Below are positions 46,556 to 58,110 of a stretch of DNA of 64,000 bases, in pieces. Both the position numbers and the translations under genes were made by a program. This DNA comes from Cucumis sativus (lineage: Eukaryota; Streptophyta; Magnoliopsida; Cucurbitales; Cucurbitaceae): the NCBI RefSeq assembly GCF_000004075.3, contig NC_026658.2, forward strand, positions 24,416,075-24,480,074. Direction: 5' to 3'. The notes under the pieces are model-generated. The model had not been told where the DNA came from. It searched no databases and worked only from the letters and a program-made list of their open reading frames with translations. The stretch's first letter is position 1. Every line of letters starts with the position of its first letter.

Positions 46556-48275
46556 TTAATGTGTCTTATATTTTATATTGAATTGCTTAAAATAACATTT
46601 TTCAATGTGCATCACATCTAAACAATGTCTAACATGAAGATCGTTCCAGTATGACAATTCAAAAAAAGAAGATAATCTATTCCAACAAATTTTGTCACTT
46701 CTGTTCATCAACCGTTTCTTATGGTTCTTCTTCTCTCTATAAATTTCAAGATGGTTCTTCTTCTCTCTATAAATTTCAAGATCTTTCAATTTTAAATACA
46801 CAGCCTCCCCAGAAAGTGGCTCTGGAATTGTATCAAGTTCTTTTATACCATTGAATGACTTCTTTTGTCGTCGATACGGATGATTTCATGCCAGAAATCT
46901 ACGATGTCCAAGTTATGCCATTTTCTTCCCATACTTTAACCTTATAGAATTTGTATTATCTCCACAAATTAGGCATGCTTTATACCCTTTCACACAACAT
47001 TCACTAAGGTTACCATATGCAGGAAAATCATTGATTGTTCACAACAAAACTGACCTTAAGTTGAATGGTTCTTCTCGATAAGCATCATAACATTCAACAC
47101 CACTTTCCCATAAAAGTTTAAAATCTTCAATTAGTGGTGCTAAGTATATGCCTATGTCATCCCCTAGTTGTTTAGGTCCTGAAATTAGCATTGATAGCAT
47201 CATATACTTTCTTTTCATACACAACCATGGTGGAAGATTGTAAATAACCATCACTATCGGCCAACAACTGTATTTAGAACTCATGTCACCATGATGATTT
47301 ACTCCATCGGCTGACAATGTTAAACGAAGATTTCTGGGTTCAGAACCAAAGTCTGGCCATTTAATGTCTACTAACTTCCATGCTGGAGAGTGCTGGATGT
47401 CGTAACTTATCATCATTAATTCTTTCACTAGAATGCCAAGTCAAGTTTTCAGCACATTCAATGCTTCTGAATAGCCTTTTAAATTGTGGAATGATTGGAA
47501 AGTACCATATCACTTTAGAGGGAATTTGCTTTCTCCTTTCATTTGTATCCTTGACGTTTTTCCACCTTGATTGACCACATTTAGGACATTCAATTGCATT
47601 AACAAGTTCTTTTCTATAGAGACAACAATTATTCGGGCATGCATGAATCTTTTTGTATTTCATTCCTAATGCACCTAATGTTTTCTTTGCTTCATACAAT
47701 GAATTCGGGAGCTCATTGGTAGTAGGCAGAATTTCCTTCAAAGTTTCAAGTAATTCTGAAAAACTAGTATCACTTCATCCATACCTAACTTTTAAATTAT
47801 ACAATTTGACTAGAGTAGACAACTTTGTGTACTTTTTGCATCCTTCGTACAATGGTTTTTCAGCATTAATAAGCAACTTCTCAAATCCATTTGGGTCTTT
47901 TGAATACTCCTCATGAGTAACTTCAATCATTTCTTTTAGACTTCCAACATCATCATCTTCACATGTATGGATATCAAACTTTGAAGATTCATCATAGAAG
48001 GATGAGTTAGGAAGTTCTTCCCCATGCCAAAACCAAATTTTATAACTTTCATCAATACCATTAACATACAAGTGATCTCTAACACCCTTTCTACTATGTT
48101 TTTCATAATTCCCACATTTCAAACAAAGACAACGAATATATGAGCTAGTTGTTTTAGAAAATCCAAATTTGATGAAGTTTTCCACACCCAACTCATAATC
48201 TTTAGACAATCTACTCTTGTGCATCCACAATTTATCAATCATTGTAAATCTAATGAGAAATAAAGTTATTGTCAC
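46556..48275 (-). pseudogene. broken TNP2-type CACTA transposase
   Basis: Segment 48275-47775 holds the transposase-associated domain (WMHKSRLSKDYELGVENFIK; IRCLCLKCGNYEKH; SYKIWFWHGEEL). Segment 47741-47361 holds the cysteine-rich part (HACPNNCCLYRKE; ECPKCGQSRWKN). Segment 47428-47039 matches the TNP2 core (KWPDFGSEPRNLRL; LSADGVNHHGDMSSKYSCWP). 46801-46556 keeps LSYWNDLHVRHCLDVMHIEK. One in-frame stop separates the first two segments, frame shifts occur near 47.40 kb and between 47.04 and 46.80 kb, and the C-terminal end is missing. A short in-frame duplication (EIYREKKNH twice) lies near 46.74 kb. It is not functional. Confidence 0.85.
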
Positions 48276-49794
48276 TATTGATAATTAAAGTGGAAGGACA
48301 AACTTAAAAACACTTAATCTTTAACAAACTACAACAAAAATTGGTAATTCATCATCAACCACTTAATGTTTACACACATGTTTACCACAAGCGAATCTTT
48401 GTATGCCACATCAACATATTCATAACCTTAATGGCTACCAAATTGCAAAATAATGTCAAACTCATACATCATGGCAATTGCAAAAAGAATATAAAACAAA
48501 ATATTCTACTTACCCCCAAAATGTAGTCTAAGTCAAGTCTTGTACAAATACAAAGAACGACTCAGAAAATCAGAAAATCAGAAAATCAATATTTAAACCT
48601 TATCTGAGTAAGAGAAGAAAAGTTAAGACCAAACAGTTCAACTTAGGCACTTGAAAAATCAGACAGTTGCTATAGGCACTTGAGGAACATGTAAATTTAA
48701 GTGTTTAAGAAATTTAAACAATGTAATAAAGGTGTGTTCTTTACCTGGATTATGAAGTATCCAATAAGCAAGGAAAAAAACAAAGTTTTTTAGTAGAATC
48801 CATACAGGGATAAGACTTGTAATTACTACGAAGAACTTATCTAGACTAAAAGAAAAAAATCAAGGTTACAGCCAGCCTACTCAACAAGAGGGCAAGATAT
48901 TCTTAAATTCCTTAAGAAGCTGTTGAGGTAAGTGGGAAGTTTGGAAACAGCAAAGGAGAGAACATGGAAGTATGCCTCCAGACTCCCAACATCTTAACGT
49001 TGCATCATAGCGTTGCGACTCAATGTTAATATCGTTTAAGAAAAGCACCTACCAACCAAGTTGAAATTTCTTTGTTTTCTCTGTAATCTATGTGAGCATT
49101 TTACTATGTTCTTCTTCATCTCTTCCATTGGGACTTCCTACAAGTCTACAAGTCTACATTTAACTTTTCTATAAGTCTTCTCTTACTCAGAAAAGCAAAT
49201 AAGTGATGGTTTTTCAGCAAAGGATCCCTAAAACTCGTACTACAAATTTATATCAAATACTTTAAGCATAAACTAATTAATTCCCGATGCCACAACCTAG
49301 TAAATTAATGTGAGAAATTCACAAATGACAAGCCCTATTTCTGAACAGTATGATCATTCCAATTTCAAACTACAGATTCTAAGTTTTAATCACAAAGGAA
49401 AAAAAGGCAATAAACACATTACAATTTTAAATTATAGATTACAAGTTCTAATCACAAAGGAAAAAAGCGAAATTACCTTTTACAAAGGATTTGGAGACAA
49501 ATGGAGGTTTTTCGGTGAATGTGTTCACGCGTTTTCGAACAGAGGTGAATGTGTTCACGTGTTTTCAAACAGAGAAGGTGATTACGAGTTTCGAACGGTG
49601 AACGGTGAACGGTGAACGAATGACTGCATAAAGGGAGAACGATGAACAGTGAAAGCGCAAAGGGAGAACGACGAACGAACGAGAGAAAGCTTGAGGTTTT
49701 AGAGAAGGGAAAAACGCGTGGCATATTAGGTTTTAGAAAAGGAAAAATGTTATAAATGGAACGTCGTCGTTTTACGAAATAATTTTTAAAAATA

Positions 49795-50100
49795 TTCTTG
49801 ACGTTTTTTAAAACGTCAACGATTTTTATAGAATTATCTTGACATTTAAAAAACGTCATTAATTCTTTTATAAATTTCTTGACGTTTTTAAAACGTCAAG
49901 CATGTCGAATTCATACGCTTCTTGACGTTTTAAGAACGTCAAAAAATTAATAGATATTTCTTGATGTTTTAAAAACGTCAAGGGAAAAATTAATTATACT
50001 TGACGTTTATTAAACGTCAAGAAAGTTGTTTGAGAAAATTTTTTGACGTTTTTTATTAAAAATACAATCTTTCTTGACGTTTTTTCCGAAAAACGTCAAG
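49795..50100. repeat. subterminal palindrome array TTGACGTTTT/AAAACGTCAA
   Basis: About eight copies of TTGACGTTTT-n-AAAACGTCAA, each able to fold on itself, spaced about 45-55 bases. Such arrays are the known binding sites for CACTA-encoded proteins. Confidence 0.85.
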
Positions 50101-50147
50101 AAAAAGGAAAACTGCAAACACCAAGAGGGCCTGTTTTTGTAGTAGTG

Positions 50148-52422
50148 ACTGATGTATCACTCCCTTTTGTTAAAAAAGGTAGTGAACTTGAGCTCAGGTG
50201 CATTATCGAATCTCACTTTCTTGATTGTTTTGCCATATTGGGTCTCGATGAGTTTAAAAAACTGTGGTATGACAGATATAACATCGGATTTGTGCCTGAG
50301 CATGAATACCTAAGTGCAACGGGTGGCATCATCAATAATGATAAGAAAAAAAGAATATCCAAAATATGTTTTAGTCGAAAAAGGTCTCCAAATATCTATG
50401 TGAATTAGATCAAAGGCATTTGAAGACAAACTATTATTGAAAGTAAAAGAAAGCTTCCTTTGTTTAGCCAAAAGACATATTGTACAATGAGACAAATTGT
50501 CTACAGTAGAAGACTTTGAAAACAAAAATTTTTGTAAAGAATTTAAAGACTCGGCAAAGGGGTGACCCATTCGTTGATGCCATATGGCTGCTTTATTTTC
50601 AGAGACAGCACATATAGATGAAAGAAGGGTTGGTTGATCAAGGATATATAGTCCTTGGAAAAGCTTAGGTTGGTTGATCAAGGATATATAGTCCTTGGAA
50701 AAGCTTAGCTCTGCCAATCTTCTTCGAAGTGTACTTGTCCTGAATTATGCAAGTTTCAGTGAAGAATTGAACAAAGAATGAAGATCCCTATGTGATTGCA
50801 CTTACATAAAGTAAGTTGAAGGAGAATTCAGGCCTATAGAGAACATCTTTCAAAATAAGTGTATCAGATAGCTTTACAGTGTCAATACTTTTGACTTGAT
50901 AAGTGTTTTTATTTGGCAAGCTAATAAATGTAGAGCATGGTTGAATATCAGTGAGAAACTCTTTAGAACAGCATATATGAGTGGAAGCTCCACAATCAAC
51001 AACCCAATATGAATTAGAGAGAATACATGTTATGTGATTGGTGGAACAATTTGATGAAGCTGTAAATTGAGACGGAAGCGCGCTTAACATTGTAATAAGG
51101 ATTTTGTTGGGTTTGTGATGTTGCTATTCAGGTTGGTTGAGGAATCTTGGGTTTGAGTGACAACTGAATTTGTGTTGTTTCTGGGAGAAGAGCCTGAACT
51201 ATTATTGTTGATTCTTTGTTGTTGTCTTGTTTTATATCCACGGGATATCCATGTATTTTGTAATATTTATCAACAGTGTGTCCTGGAATCTTACAATGAG
51301 TACAAACGGGTCTGTTCTTGCGCTTCTTATGTGTAGAGGTACTTTTGGAATTATTTGCAGAAGTAGCAATAACAATGGCCAGATAATTGACAGCAGTAGG
51401 GGAAAGAGAAGCAATGACTCTTTGTTGTTCTTCTTGAAGAAGAAAGAAAAAGGCATGAGATATGGAAGGGGTAGGTTCCATGAGAAGTAGCTGTGTCAGG
51501 TATGAACATAAGACTCATTGAGTCCCATAGGAAAATCCATGAGATACTCAGTATAAAGAAAATCGACTACTTCTTGAATTCCTCCACATCGACAATTTCC
51601 ACCTGTGCAAGTAGGTCTATATGAGTTTAGTTCATAAATTAGAGTCTTAAACTTGATAAAATACATGCTTATCGATTCTTGATTTTGAGAAATAGTTGTG
51701 AGCGATCTTTCCAGGTGGAAGATGCGAGGAGCATTTCTTCCATCGGAATCGCTCCTTGAGGTCAAGCCAAATGCTCCTTTCTGAATCTAGAAAAAGAATG
51801 TTGGCTGAGATTGTCTTGGATACTGAATTTAAGATCTAAGAAATGACGATATTATTGTTTCTGATCCAAGAAGGAAGAGAATCATCGTTTGATCGGGGAA
51901 GAGAACCATCAATAAAATCAAGCTTGTTTTTTTACGGATAAATCGATTGCCATCGCCCGGCTCCAAGAAACATAATTTTCCTCTGTTAATGGCTCAATGA
52001 CTAATATCACACTAGTGTTATTGTTGTGGTGCAGGTAATATAGGTTAAGATATCCTTGATTCGGATCAACAGGATTTTGAGGGCCATCAAATGTGGGAGG
52101 AGGATTTTCTTGGGTCTGTGATGTGGTGGAGGGATTCGGATTGACAGTTTGGGAGGTTTGCTCGGCCATAGAAAATTCAGGTGAGAAGGGCACTCGACGA
52201 GGATGGAAAGAAATGAGAAAGTCTGAGGCAGGAAAAGATTTAAAAAAAATGATTATTCAACTGATACCATATTAGAAAGGCCACCAAATATAAATCACTT
52301 TCTCATCCTTATTAATGATGTGTTTAAAGGTATTTATATACATGAAAGAATAATTAGTTACAAGAGATATATAGTAATTGTTTAATATATTTCAAAAGAT
52401 ATATATAGTGTTTGTCCCAACA
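50148..52422 (-). mobile_element. copia-type LTR retrotransposon fossil, 5' half
   Basis: Read on the minus strand from a short LTR (52270-52422) through a TGGTATCAG primer-binding site (52261-52269), gag (about 51.50-52.19 kb, with LTEENYVSWSRAM), a zinc-knuckle-like CTHCKIPGH segment near 51.3 kb, protease (WVVDCGASTHICCS, about 50.8-51.1 kb) and GAG-pre-integrase plus the first part of integrase (WHQRMGHP, 50.15-50.72 kb). The order is that of Ty1/copia. Reverse transcriptase, RNase H and the 3' LTR are absent because the copy stops at the CACTA terminus. It is broken, with roughly five visible breaks, and not recent. Confidence 0.85.
52270..52422 (-). repeat. 5' LTR of the copia fossil
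   Basis: About 153 bases, starting TGTTGGGACAAACAC on the minus strand, with a TATATAAATACC box, and directly followed by the primer-binding site. A very short LTR, as in some copia families. Confidence 0.7.
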
Positions 52423-53020
52423 ATTGCTAAGACAACAACTTTCATATAGTATATTGCCCACTTTAGACGTTACCATGGTGGTTGGTTTTGGGTTTGGTTT
52501 CAATCTTATATCTCCACGATGGTATATCGTGGTTTAAGATTGCATACATAGTTTGGTTTTGATCTTACAATTATATGAAACAGCAAAGAGATGTGAAGAT
52601 TCTGTTGTACTTAATAAAATATGAAATCAAATCTTAAACCAAGAATAAGAATAAAGGTGCTAAACCACAATGCCATAGTGATATGCCGCTAAGCTTTTCT
52701 TAGACAAAAAAAAGATGCTTTGAATGGAAGAATCCATCCTTGATGAGAGCATATTTGGCTTAACAAAATATACTCTTGTTTTGAAAGGATTAAAAAGTTA
52801 CTTTAAGCGCTAAAGCGTGACTAACTTTGGGGGAAGAGGCTGCAATCTTTCAAGAATTATACAAAGCAGCTGAAGGACGTCGTAGTGCCAGAAATGATGT
52901 TGGGGTTGTTGGTTATTTGAAAGGAAACTTATTTTAGAGTTGTATTTTGTAGTTTCATATATATCTTGAAAAACACATCAGATTTGTTGGTTATTTTGTG
53001 AAGAAGATAAGAGTAATGAT
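52423..53020. other. 3' flank of BAHD copy 6
   Basis: No gene recognised; contains a short palindromic ACGATGGTATATCGT motif near 52.52 kb. Confidence 0.55.
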
Positions 53021-54373
53021 TCAATGGGAGGAAGAGACAGCAACCATAAATTCAAAATCAGACTCAAGATTCACCATATTTTGAGGGAGAAGACAAATCT
53101 CTAAATCTACACTCCCTCCTCCCTCATGTCCTGGATATATAGTAACCTTGCCGTCCCATTTATTGGAATATCCACTCCGCAATGTAACAGCTTTTCCCAT
53201 CCCAAACTCAACCCCATACTTGTTGAATCTCGGCGAGCTCGCCATCAACACAGTATTCGGTTCGAAAATTCTACCAACTTGTATTGTATGAATAGATTGC
53301 AACCGTTCCTCAATTGTCTCTCTAAACTTTTTGTTAGTATTGTTAACCACAACATCGTGCAACTTCCATGCTGCCCAACCAAGTTCTTTCCCAACCAACT
53401 CCTCTGCGTTTGCATCCACTTTCAGATATTTAGTTACGTTGCCGAAGTAATTTTCGGACAAGGGTGGTTCTAATTTTGCTCTGTTATTCGCCATCATTAT
53501 ACAATGTGTGGGTTGTTCCTCTGATATCCGACGAGCTCGTGTTATGGATCGCCATACAAATGCAGTTAAGGATTGTAATGAGGAGATCGTTCCTCTGGCG
53601 CCACAATCTGCGTTGGCTTTTGCTTTTAATTTTGCAATTGATTCTGCTGAAAAGTGGAATATTCTCTCCCGAAATTTAGGCCCTTTGAATCTGTTCATAA
53701 ATTTTTCGGGAAGGTTAAAAGGGAGATTAACGATTGGACCATCCCCATCGGGAAACCAGCGCTTGAGAACAGGGGGACGTGAAATGGAAATGTGTTTTGG
53801 AGAAGGGGATTGAAAAATCTCAGATAACATGGTGAAGAAATTCCAGTAGGAGGCTCCATCGCCAATGGCATGGTTGAGGGAACAGCCGATGAAAATTCCG
53901 TCCAGTAACTCCGTTACTTGAAGGGACAACAAAGGGAGGGAATGGCCATCGTAGTTGACAGCCTTGTGGTTGTCAAATAAAGAGTAGACCACGGAAGGCA
54001 CGTCAATGGGGGAGAGAAAATCAGAAATTGTGATGTCGAGGGTGGCGTGGATGAACTTGGCACCAGGGCTGTTAACGCAATCGACGTAAATGGAGATGGA
54101 AGGGTGAAGATGATGGTGGTTTGTGATGGTGACAAGGCGGCCAGAAAGTGGGTAGAAATGGAGGAGAGCGGTGGAGAGGGAGTTTTTGAGGCGGTGAAGA
54201 AAAATGGGCATAAAAAAATGGGGAGGTTTGTGAAAGAGGAGGCCCTTTTGGATATACTGAGAGAAAAGGTTGGGGTAATCTAAAGGGCTTAAATGATATG
54301 GATGCTTCGATTCTGGGGGAAGCCATTCTGATTTTGGTTTCACAAAGCACACTGAAATCTGTTTTACCTTCAT
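53021..54373 (-). CDS. BAHD acyltransferase (EPS1-like), copy 6
   Basis: Single-exon 450-aa BAHD protein, the shortest of the intact set, starting MKVKQISVCFVKPKSEWLPP. HxxxD is H168-AIG-D172; the second motif is EFGMGK. It is by eye nearest to copy 3 (HAIGD, VNYDGHSLPLLS, AWKLHDVVV) but replaces the usual FNMWSEIFQ with FTMLSEIFQ and LLHFYPLSGR has Leu in place of Phe/Val, so it is the most diverged. A His-rich NHHHLHPS loop follows the GRLVTIT segment. The frame is whole and all motifs are kept. A TATA-like TATATAAA only about 20 bases upstream seems too close to be the promoter of this start codon. Confidence 0.92.
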   Translation of the reverse strand: MKVKQISVCFVKPKSEWLPPESKHPYHLSPLDYPNLFSQYIQKGLLFHKPPHFFMPIFLHRLKNSLSTALLHFYPLSGRLVTITNHHHLHPSISIYVDCVNSPGAKFIHATLDITISDFLSPIDVPSVVYSLFDNHKAVNYDGHSLPLLSLQVTELLDGIFIGCSLNHAIGDGASYWNFFTMLSEIFQSPSPKHISISRPPVLKRWFPDGDGPIVNLPFNLPEKFMNRFKGPKFRERIFHFSAESIAKLKAKANADCGARGTISSLQSLTAFVWRSITRARRISEEQPTHCIMMANNRAKLEPPLSENYFGNVTKYLKVDANAEELVGKELGWAAWKLHDVVVNNTNKKFRETIEERLQSIHTIQVGRIFEPNTVLMASSPRFNKYGVEFGMGKAVTLRSGYSNKWDGKVTIYPGHEGGGSVDLEICLLPQNMVNLESDFEFMVAVSSSH

Positions 54374-54399
54374 TTTCTTCTTCTTCTTCTTTTTATATA

Positions 54400-55540
54400 T
54401 TTGTGAAGATGAGACTCATTTTTAAAAGACTTTGGTATATGAAGCAAAATTCTTCATCACAATTGCTCAATGCCGTATGGTAGACATTCATCAGCCTTAA
54501 AAATCAAATGGAATCATTTTGTTTGACTCAATCAGCCATGGAAATGTGATTTGTACAATGTCCTTTCATCTTTTGTTCTTTTAAAAAGAATGTTCCATGG
54601 CATGTAAGGGAATAAGAGAGCAGCCACCACCCTGTTTCCTCTACTCTTATAATTATCCAAGAGAGCAGCAGCCCCAAACCCCTTTTTTTCTTTTATTTTT
54701 CTTCTTTTGTAATTGTTCTTCTTTATCGTTTCAACTTTATCTCATTTGTTATACATCTATTAATGTTATTGTTTCTGTTTACTTACTTTTACTTCTCTTT
54801 TTTTTTACTTATCTACCTCGTTCAACTCTCAATCTTTTCAAGATTTTTTTCCGCACTATTGTTTAAAAGAAATTCTTATGATCAATAGTTAAAAAGAATT
54901 GAAACTAATCATAAAACATAGCAAAAAAAAAAAAAACATTAAATGAGCTAGAGAAAAATAGATATCTTTTACTATATTTCATAAACAATTTCTTTTTTCT
55001 TTTTTTCATATTTGAAAATGATGTGGTTAGTAAAGAAGAAAGTTCAAGCATATATATTAGAATATAGTTGTGAGTATTCTGATTTTACCTTCACCGTTAT
55101 TTAGGTTGGGACATTTTTATTCTTTTTTTATTCTGTATTCACTCTTTAGCTATTTGTGAGAAATACAATATTATCTAAAATTATTTGAACTCCTATGTCA
55201 TTGGAGCATTCAATTATTTCTTTTTTTAAAATTTGTTCTCTTTCTCTCGGCATTGCAATTAGAAATGTCCAAAAGGACTAGCTCCAAAGCAGACTGAAAT
55301 TCCTTAGTCGGAAAATAAGGGCGAGGAAGTATAAGAAAAAATTCTCCTCACCTATCATCATAATTTTTTTTTTTTTTTGTTATTTTTCAAATGCCCTTAG
55401 TTATTTGGTATATATATAGTTATTTAATTTTATTGTATTATTATTATATAAATATCAAACTATTTACATTTTATAGAAAAAAATCACTAAAATACAAATT
55501 CAGCCCTCAAATTTATCTATATATAGTCGATTTCCACCCA
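54400..55540. other. intergenic between BAHD copy 6 and broken copy 7
   Basis: AT- and pyrimidine-rich; small plus-strand frames at 54.6-54.87 kb are Phe/Leu-rich low complexity. No gene recognised. Confidence 0.6.
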
Positions 55541-56074
55541 AGAAATTCCAAAAGGAAGTTCCATCACCAAGAGAATGGTTGAAAGAACAGGCGATGAAGA
55601 CACCGTCCAATACTTCAGTTACCTGAATGGATAGCAAAGGTAAGGTGTGGCCATCGTAGTTGACGGCTTTGTTGAGGTCAAAGAGAGATTGGATGAATGG
55701 TTGAAGCGGGGAGAGAATGTCGGAGACTGTAATGTCAAGGGCAGCATGGATGAACTTGGCTCCTGGGCTGTTAACGCAGTCAACATAAACCCCATTATTG
55801 GTAGCGGTAGCAAGGCGGCCGGAAAGTGGGTAGAAATGAAAGAGAGCTGTGGAGAGGGAGTTTTTGAGGCGATGAAGAAGGGGAACCATAAAAAGGTCTT
55901 CATGGTCGGGGGGCTTTGTGAAAGAGAAGGCCTTTATAGATGTACTGGAAGGAAAGAAAATGGAGTTCAGAAGGGCCTAAATAATATGGCAGCTGCTTTG
56001 TTTCTGAGGGAAGATGTTCAGGTTTGATGAAACAATTGGAGATTTGTCGGATGTTTGGGTTTCATGGCTGCCAT
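55541..56074 (-). pseudogene. BAHD pseudogene, copy 7 (truncated)
   Basis: Near-identical to the 5' part of copy 5, with start codon at 56074-56072. Compared with copy 5 it lacks 8 bases just after MAAMKPKHP (frameshift), has one extra base before CCCCCC near 55.91 kb, and has lost three codons around LSPLQPFIQ. Homology stops abruptly at 55541, just after the HSLGDGTSFWNF region, and the whole C-terminal half including FGMGK is missing. From 55889 down an open stretch still reads MVPLLHRLKNSLSTALFHFY. It is a recent duplicate that cannot make an enzyme. Confidence 0.9.
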
Positions 56075-56975
56075 AGTTATGGATTGAATACTAATTAAGA
56101 ACATGAACAAGATAGGCTTACAAGCAAGGTTATCTCTGATGTGAAGGGTCCAATCTATGTTATTGTCAATCAAGTGGAATTTTATTTGCTTAACTCTCTT
56201 CTACCCAAACAAATACCATAAATGTAGTATTGTGAATATGCAACCAATCTAGCTGAATTCATATGAATTTATAACATCACCTTAGAAGAAACGTTTAACA
56301 TATTTATATCTATTCATATCTTAATTTTACGGACATCTTGATAGAAAATTGATAAAAAAAAATATGTACAACAAAAATTTATATATAAAAGAAAAAGAAG
56401 TTTAAATAACTAGTAGATAAACATTTTTTATTAGTTACACTTGGATATTTATTTTTTGTATATGGTGGATTTTTATACAATATAACTAAAATTGAATATC
56501 ATACCCATAGAAATCAGATCGTACAGCAAAAAGGACAACTATTGATGGACACTGTACACATGTGTCAATTATTGATTGACAAAGTACAAAACAGAGAAAA
56601 AAATCAACTTCACTTCCTTGTTCAAACGTGGCCAATGAATCATCATCTGATTAGGAATGCTTCTTCTCAAAATTAACTTAGATTCATTTTTCTGAACGCA
56701 AACTTCTTGTTGGTTTAAAAACACGTTTAAGCAGAATATTGTTGTATATATGCTTGCTGTGAAATTCATTGATTCATATTGTGAATTATATATGAGTCCA
56801 TGAGTTTGGGAATAGGTGGACAAAATTACTAATTAGTGCCTTGTATATATTTTGAAACACCAATATTCATTGACATTGCTATCAAATCTACATATTCCTG
56901 TGTAATGTCTCCTAAATTGTGTAGACAGAGTAAAGACTAGTTAGCAATTTTTTATTTATTACTGTTTCCTTTACA
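56075..56975. repeat. upstream block of the broken BAHD copy 7
   Basis: Aligns with 44290-44880 upstream of copy 5, including the CCAATGAATCATCATCTGAT and ACACCAATATTCATT landmarks, so the duplication covered at least about 0.6 kb of promoter side. Extra sequence here (about 56.2-56.3 and 56.4-56.58 kb) is absent from the copy 5 block. Confidence 0.75.
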
Positions 56976-57317
56976 TTTGGCTGTGAGTATTTTATATTAG
57001 GTTAAATATTAGTTAGTGGGTGGCCATAATTTTAGGAATCCATTTTTATTTCAGGCTTGTTTTGTTTTAAAAACTATTATTCATATACTTGACGGATGGT
57101 CTCCTTTTGATGACTATTTTTCTTGCAAAATTTATTTTTCTGTTGTATTTTCCTCTTCTTTTTTTATTTTTTATGGCAGTGTGTTATTTCTTGGTTGAGA
57201 AAAAATGAATATCATAATAGGGATGGTCATTTGGGCTATATGGTCCTCCTAACGTGTTAACTTATATATAGATCATGATAGGAAGTACCTTTACACATGA
57301 TGATTTCTTTAACAAAA

Positions 57318-57545
57318 TAGGCAAAGTGTGGCCATCGTCGTAATTGATGGGTTTTTGTTGAGATGAAAAGAGAGAGATTAGGATGAGTGAAGGCAGGTGA
57401 AGCGGCAAGAGAATGTGGGAGAGACTGTAATGTAAAGTGTGTGGCGTTGGATGAACTTAGCTCCACGGCCGTTAAGGCAGTCAACAGAAACCCCATTGGT
57501 AGTGGTAACAAAGGTGGCCGGAAAGAGGGTAGAAATGAAACAAAG
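57318..57545 (-). pseudogene. BAHD remnant, copy 8
   Basis: About 230 bases match the middle of the copy 4/5 subgroup (region from HFYPL..GRLATTTNG through VDC, AKFIHA, ITVSDILSPL to NYDGHTLPL). Many small insertions and deletions break the frame, so it is older than copy 7. No start or end remains. Confidence 0.85.
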
Positions 57546-57549
57546 TTTC

Positions 57550-57925
57550 TTTCTCATGCATAATCACATAACCCCATTGGTAATGTAAACCACATAGGCA
57601 TGCATATACTTATGATTTGAGTTTGGAAGTTTTGTGTTTGTTTCGAGTTTAACACGAATACTTTGTTAAATTTTGAAATTGACATGTTGGATTGCATGCT
57701 AACAACATTCGAGTGTGATTGGTTATTTTTCTCTTGTAGAGTGTTCGAATCTTAGTCAAGTAGCGTGTTCGTTTTTCTAGAGCTTTAATCTTAAGGTAAT
57801 ATGTATCTAATTTAACCTTTATAGTTGAAAACAAATCGATTTAAAGATTTTAATGCTGAAAATTAGAAGTTCACGTACCAAAGGATATTCTTAAATTTTT
57901 TAAAAAAAATATACATTTACTTTTT
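57550..57925. other. spacer next to BAHD remnant 8
   Basis: No gene recognised. Confidence 0.5.
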
Positions 57926-57929
57926 AAAA

Positions 57930-58110
57930 ATGGTCAAAAATAACAAATTTGACCAAAAAATTACAAATATAGCAAAATTTTTAAATTATATTAATAATAG
58001 ATATGGATAAACACTAATATATTTCTATAGTTTCTATCATTGATAAAATCTAAAATGTTGTTATAGTTTGTAAATATTTTAATTCATTTTGCTATTTTTA
58101 AAAATGTTCA
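57930..58110. repeat. MITE-like repeat related to 38980-39232
   Basis: Contains ACAAATATAGCAAAA and a CTATCATTGATA motif, with imperfect inverted halves around an AT-rich centre, like the MITE in the pararetrovirus fossil. Ends not resolved. Confidence 0.4.

Larger units (their letters stand above)
46550..50147 (-). mobile_element. CACTA (En/Spm) transposon, left end lost
   Basis: Its 5' terminus is intact at 50147: the minus strand starts CACTACTACAAAAACAGGCC. Behind it lies an array of palindromic subterminal repeats (49795-50100), a noncoding leader, and a TNP2 transposase gene read on the minus strand (46556-48275). The left terminus and the 3' part of the transposase are missing. It abuts a copia fragment whose integrase region stops at the CACTA terminus, so the CACTA inserted into the copia element or replaced part of it. 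Confidence 0.8.

Noticed and set aside
48300-48330. ACTACAACAAAAATTGG near 48.31 kb as another CACTA terminus
   Set aside because: It lies inside the larger CACTA next to the transposase start and lacks the leading C, subterminal repeats and a partner end.
54392-54399. TATATAAA as the TATA box of BAHD copy 6
   Set aside because: It lies only about 20 bases before the start codon, so transcription would begin inside the coding region.
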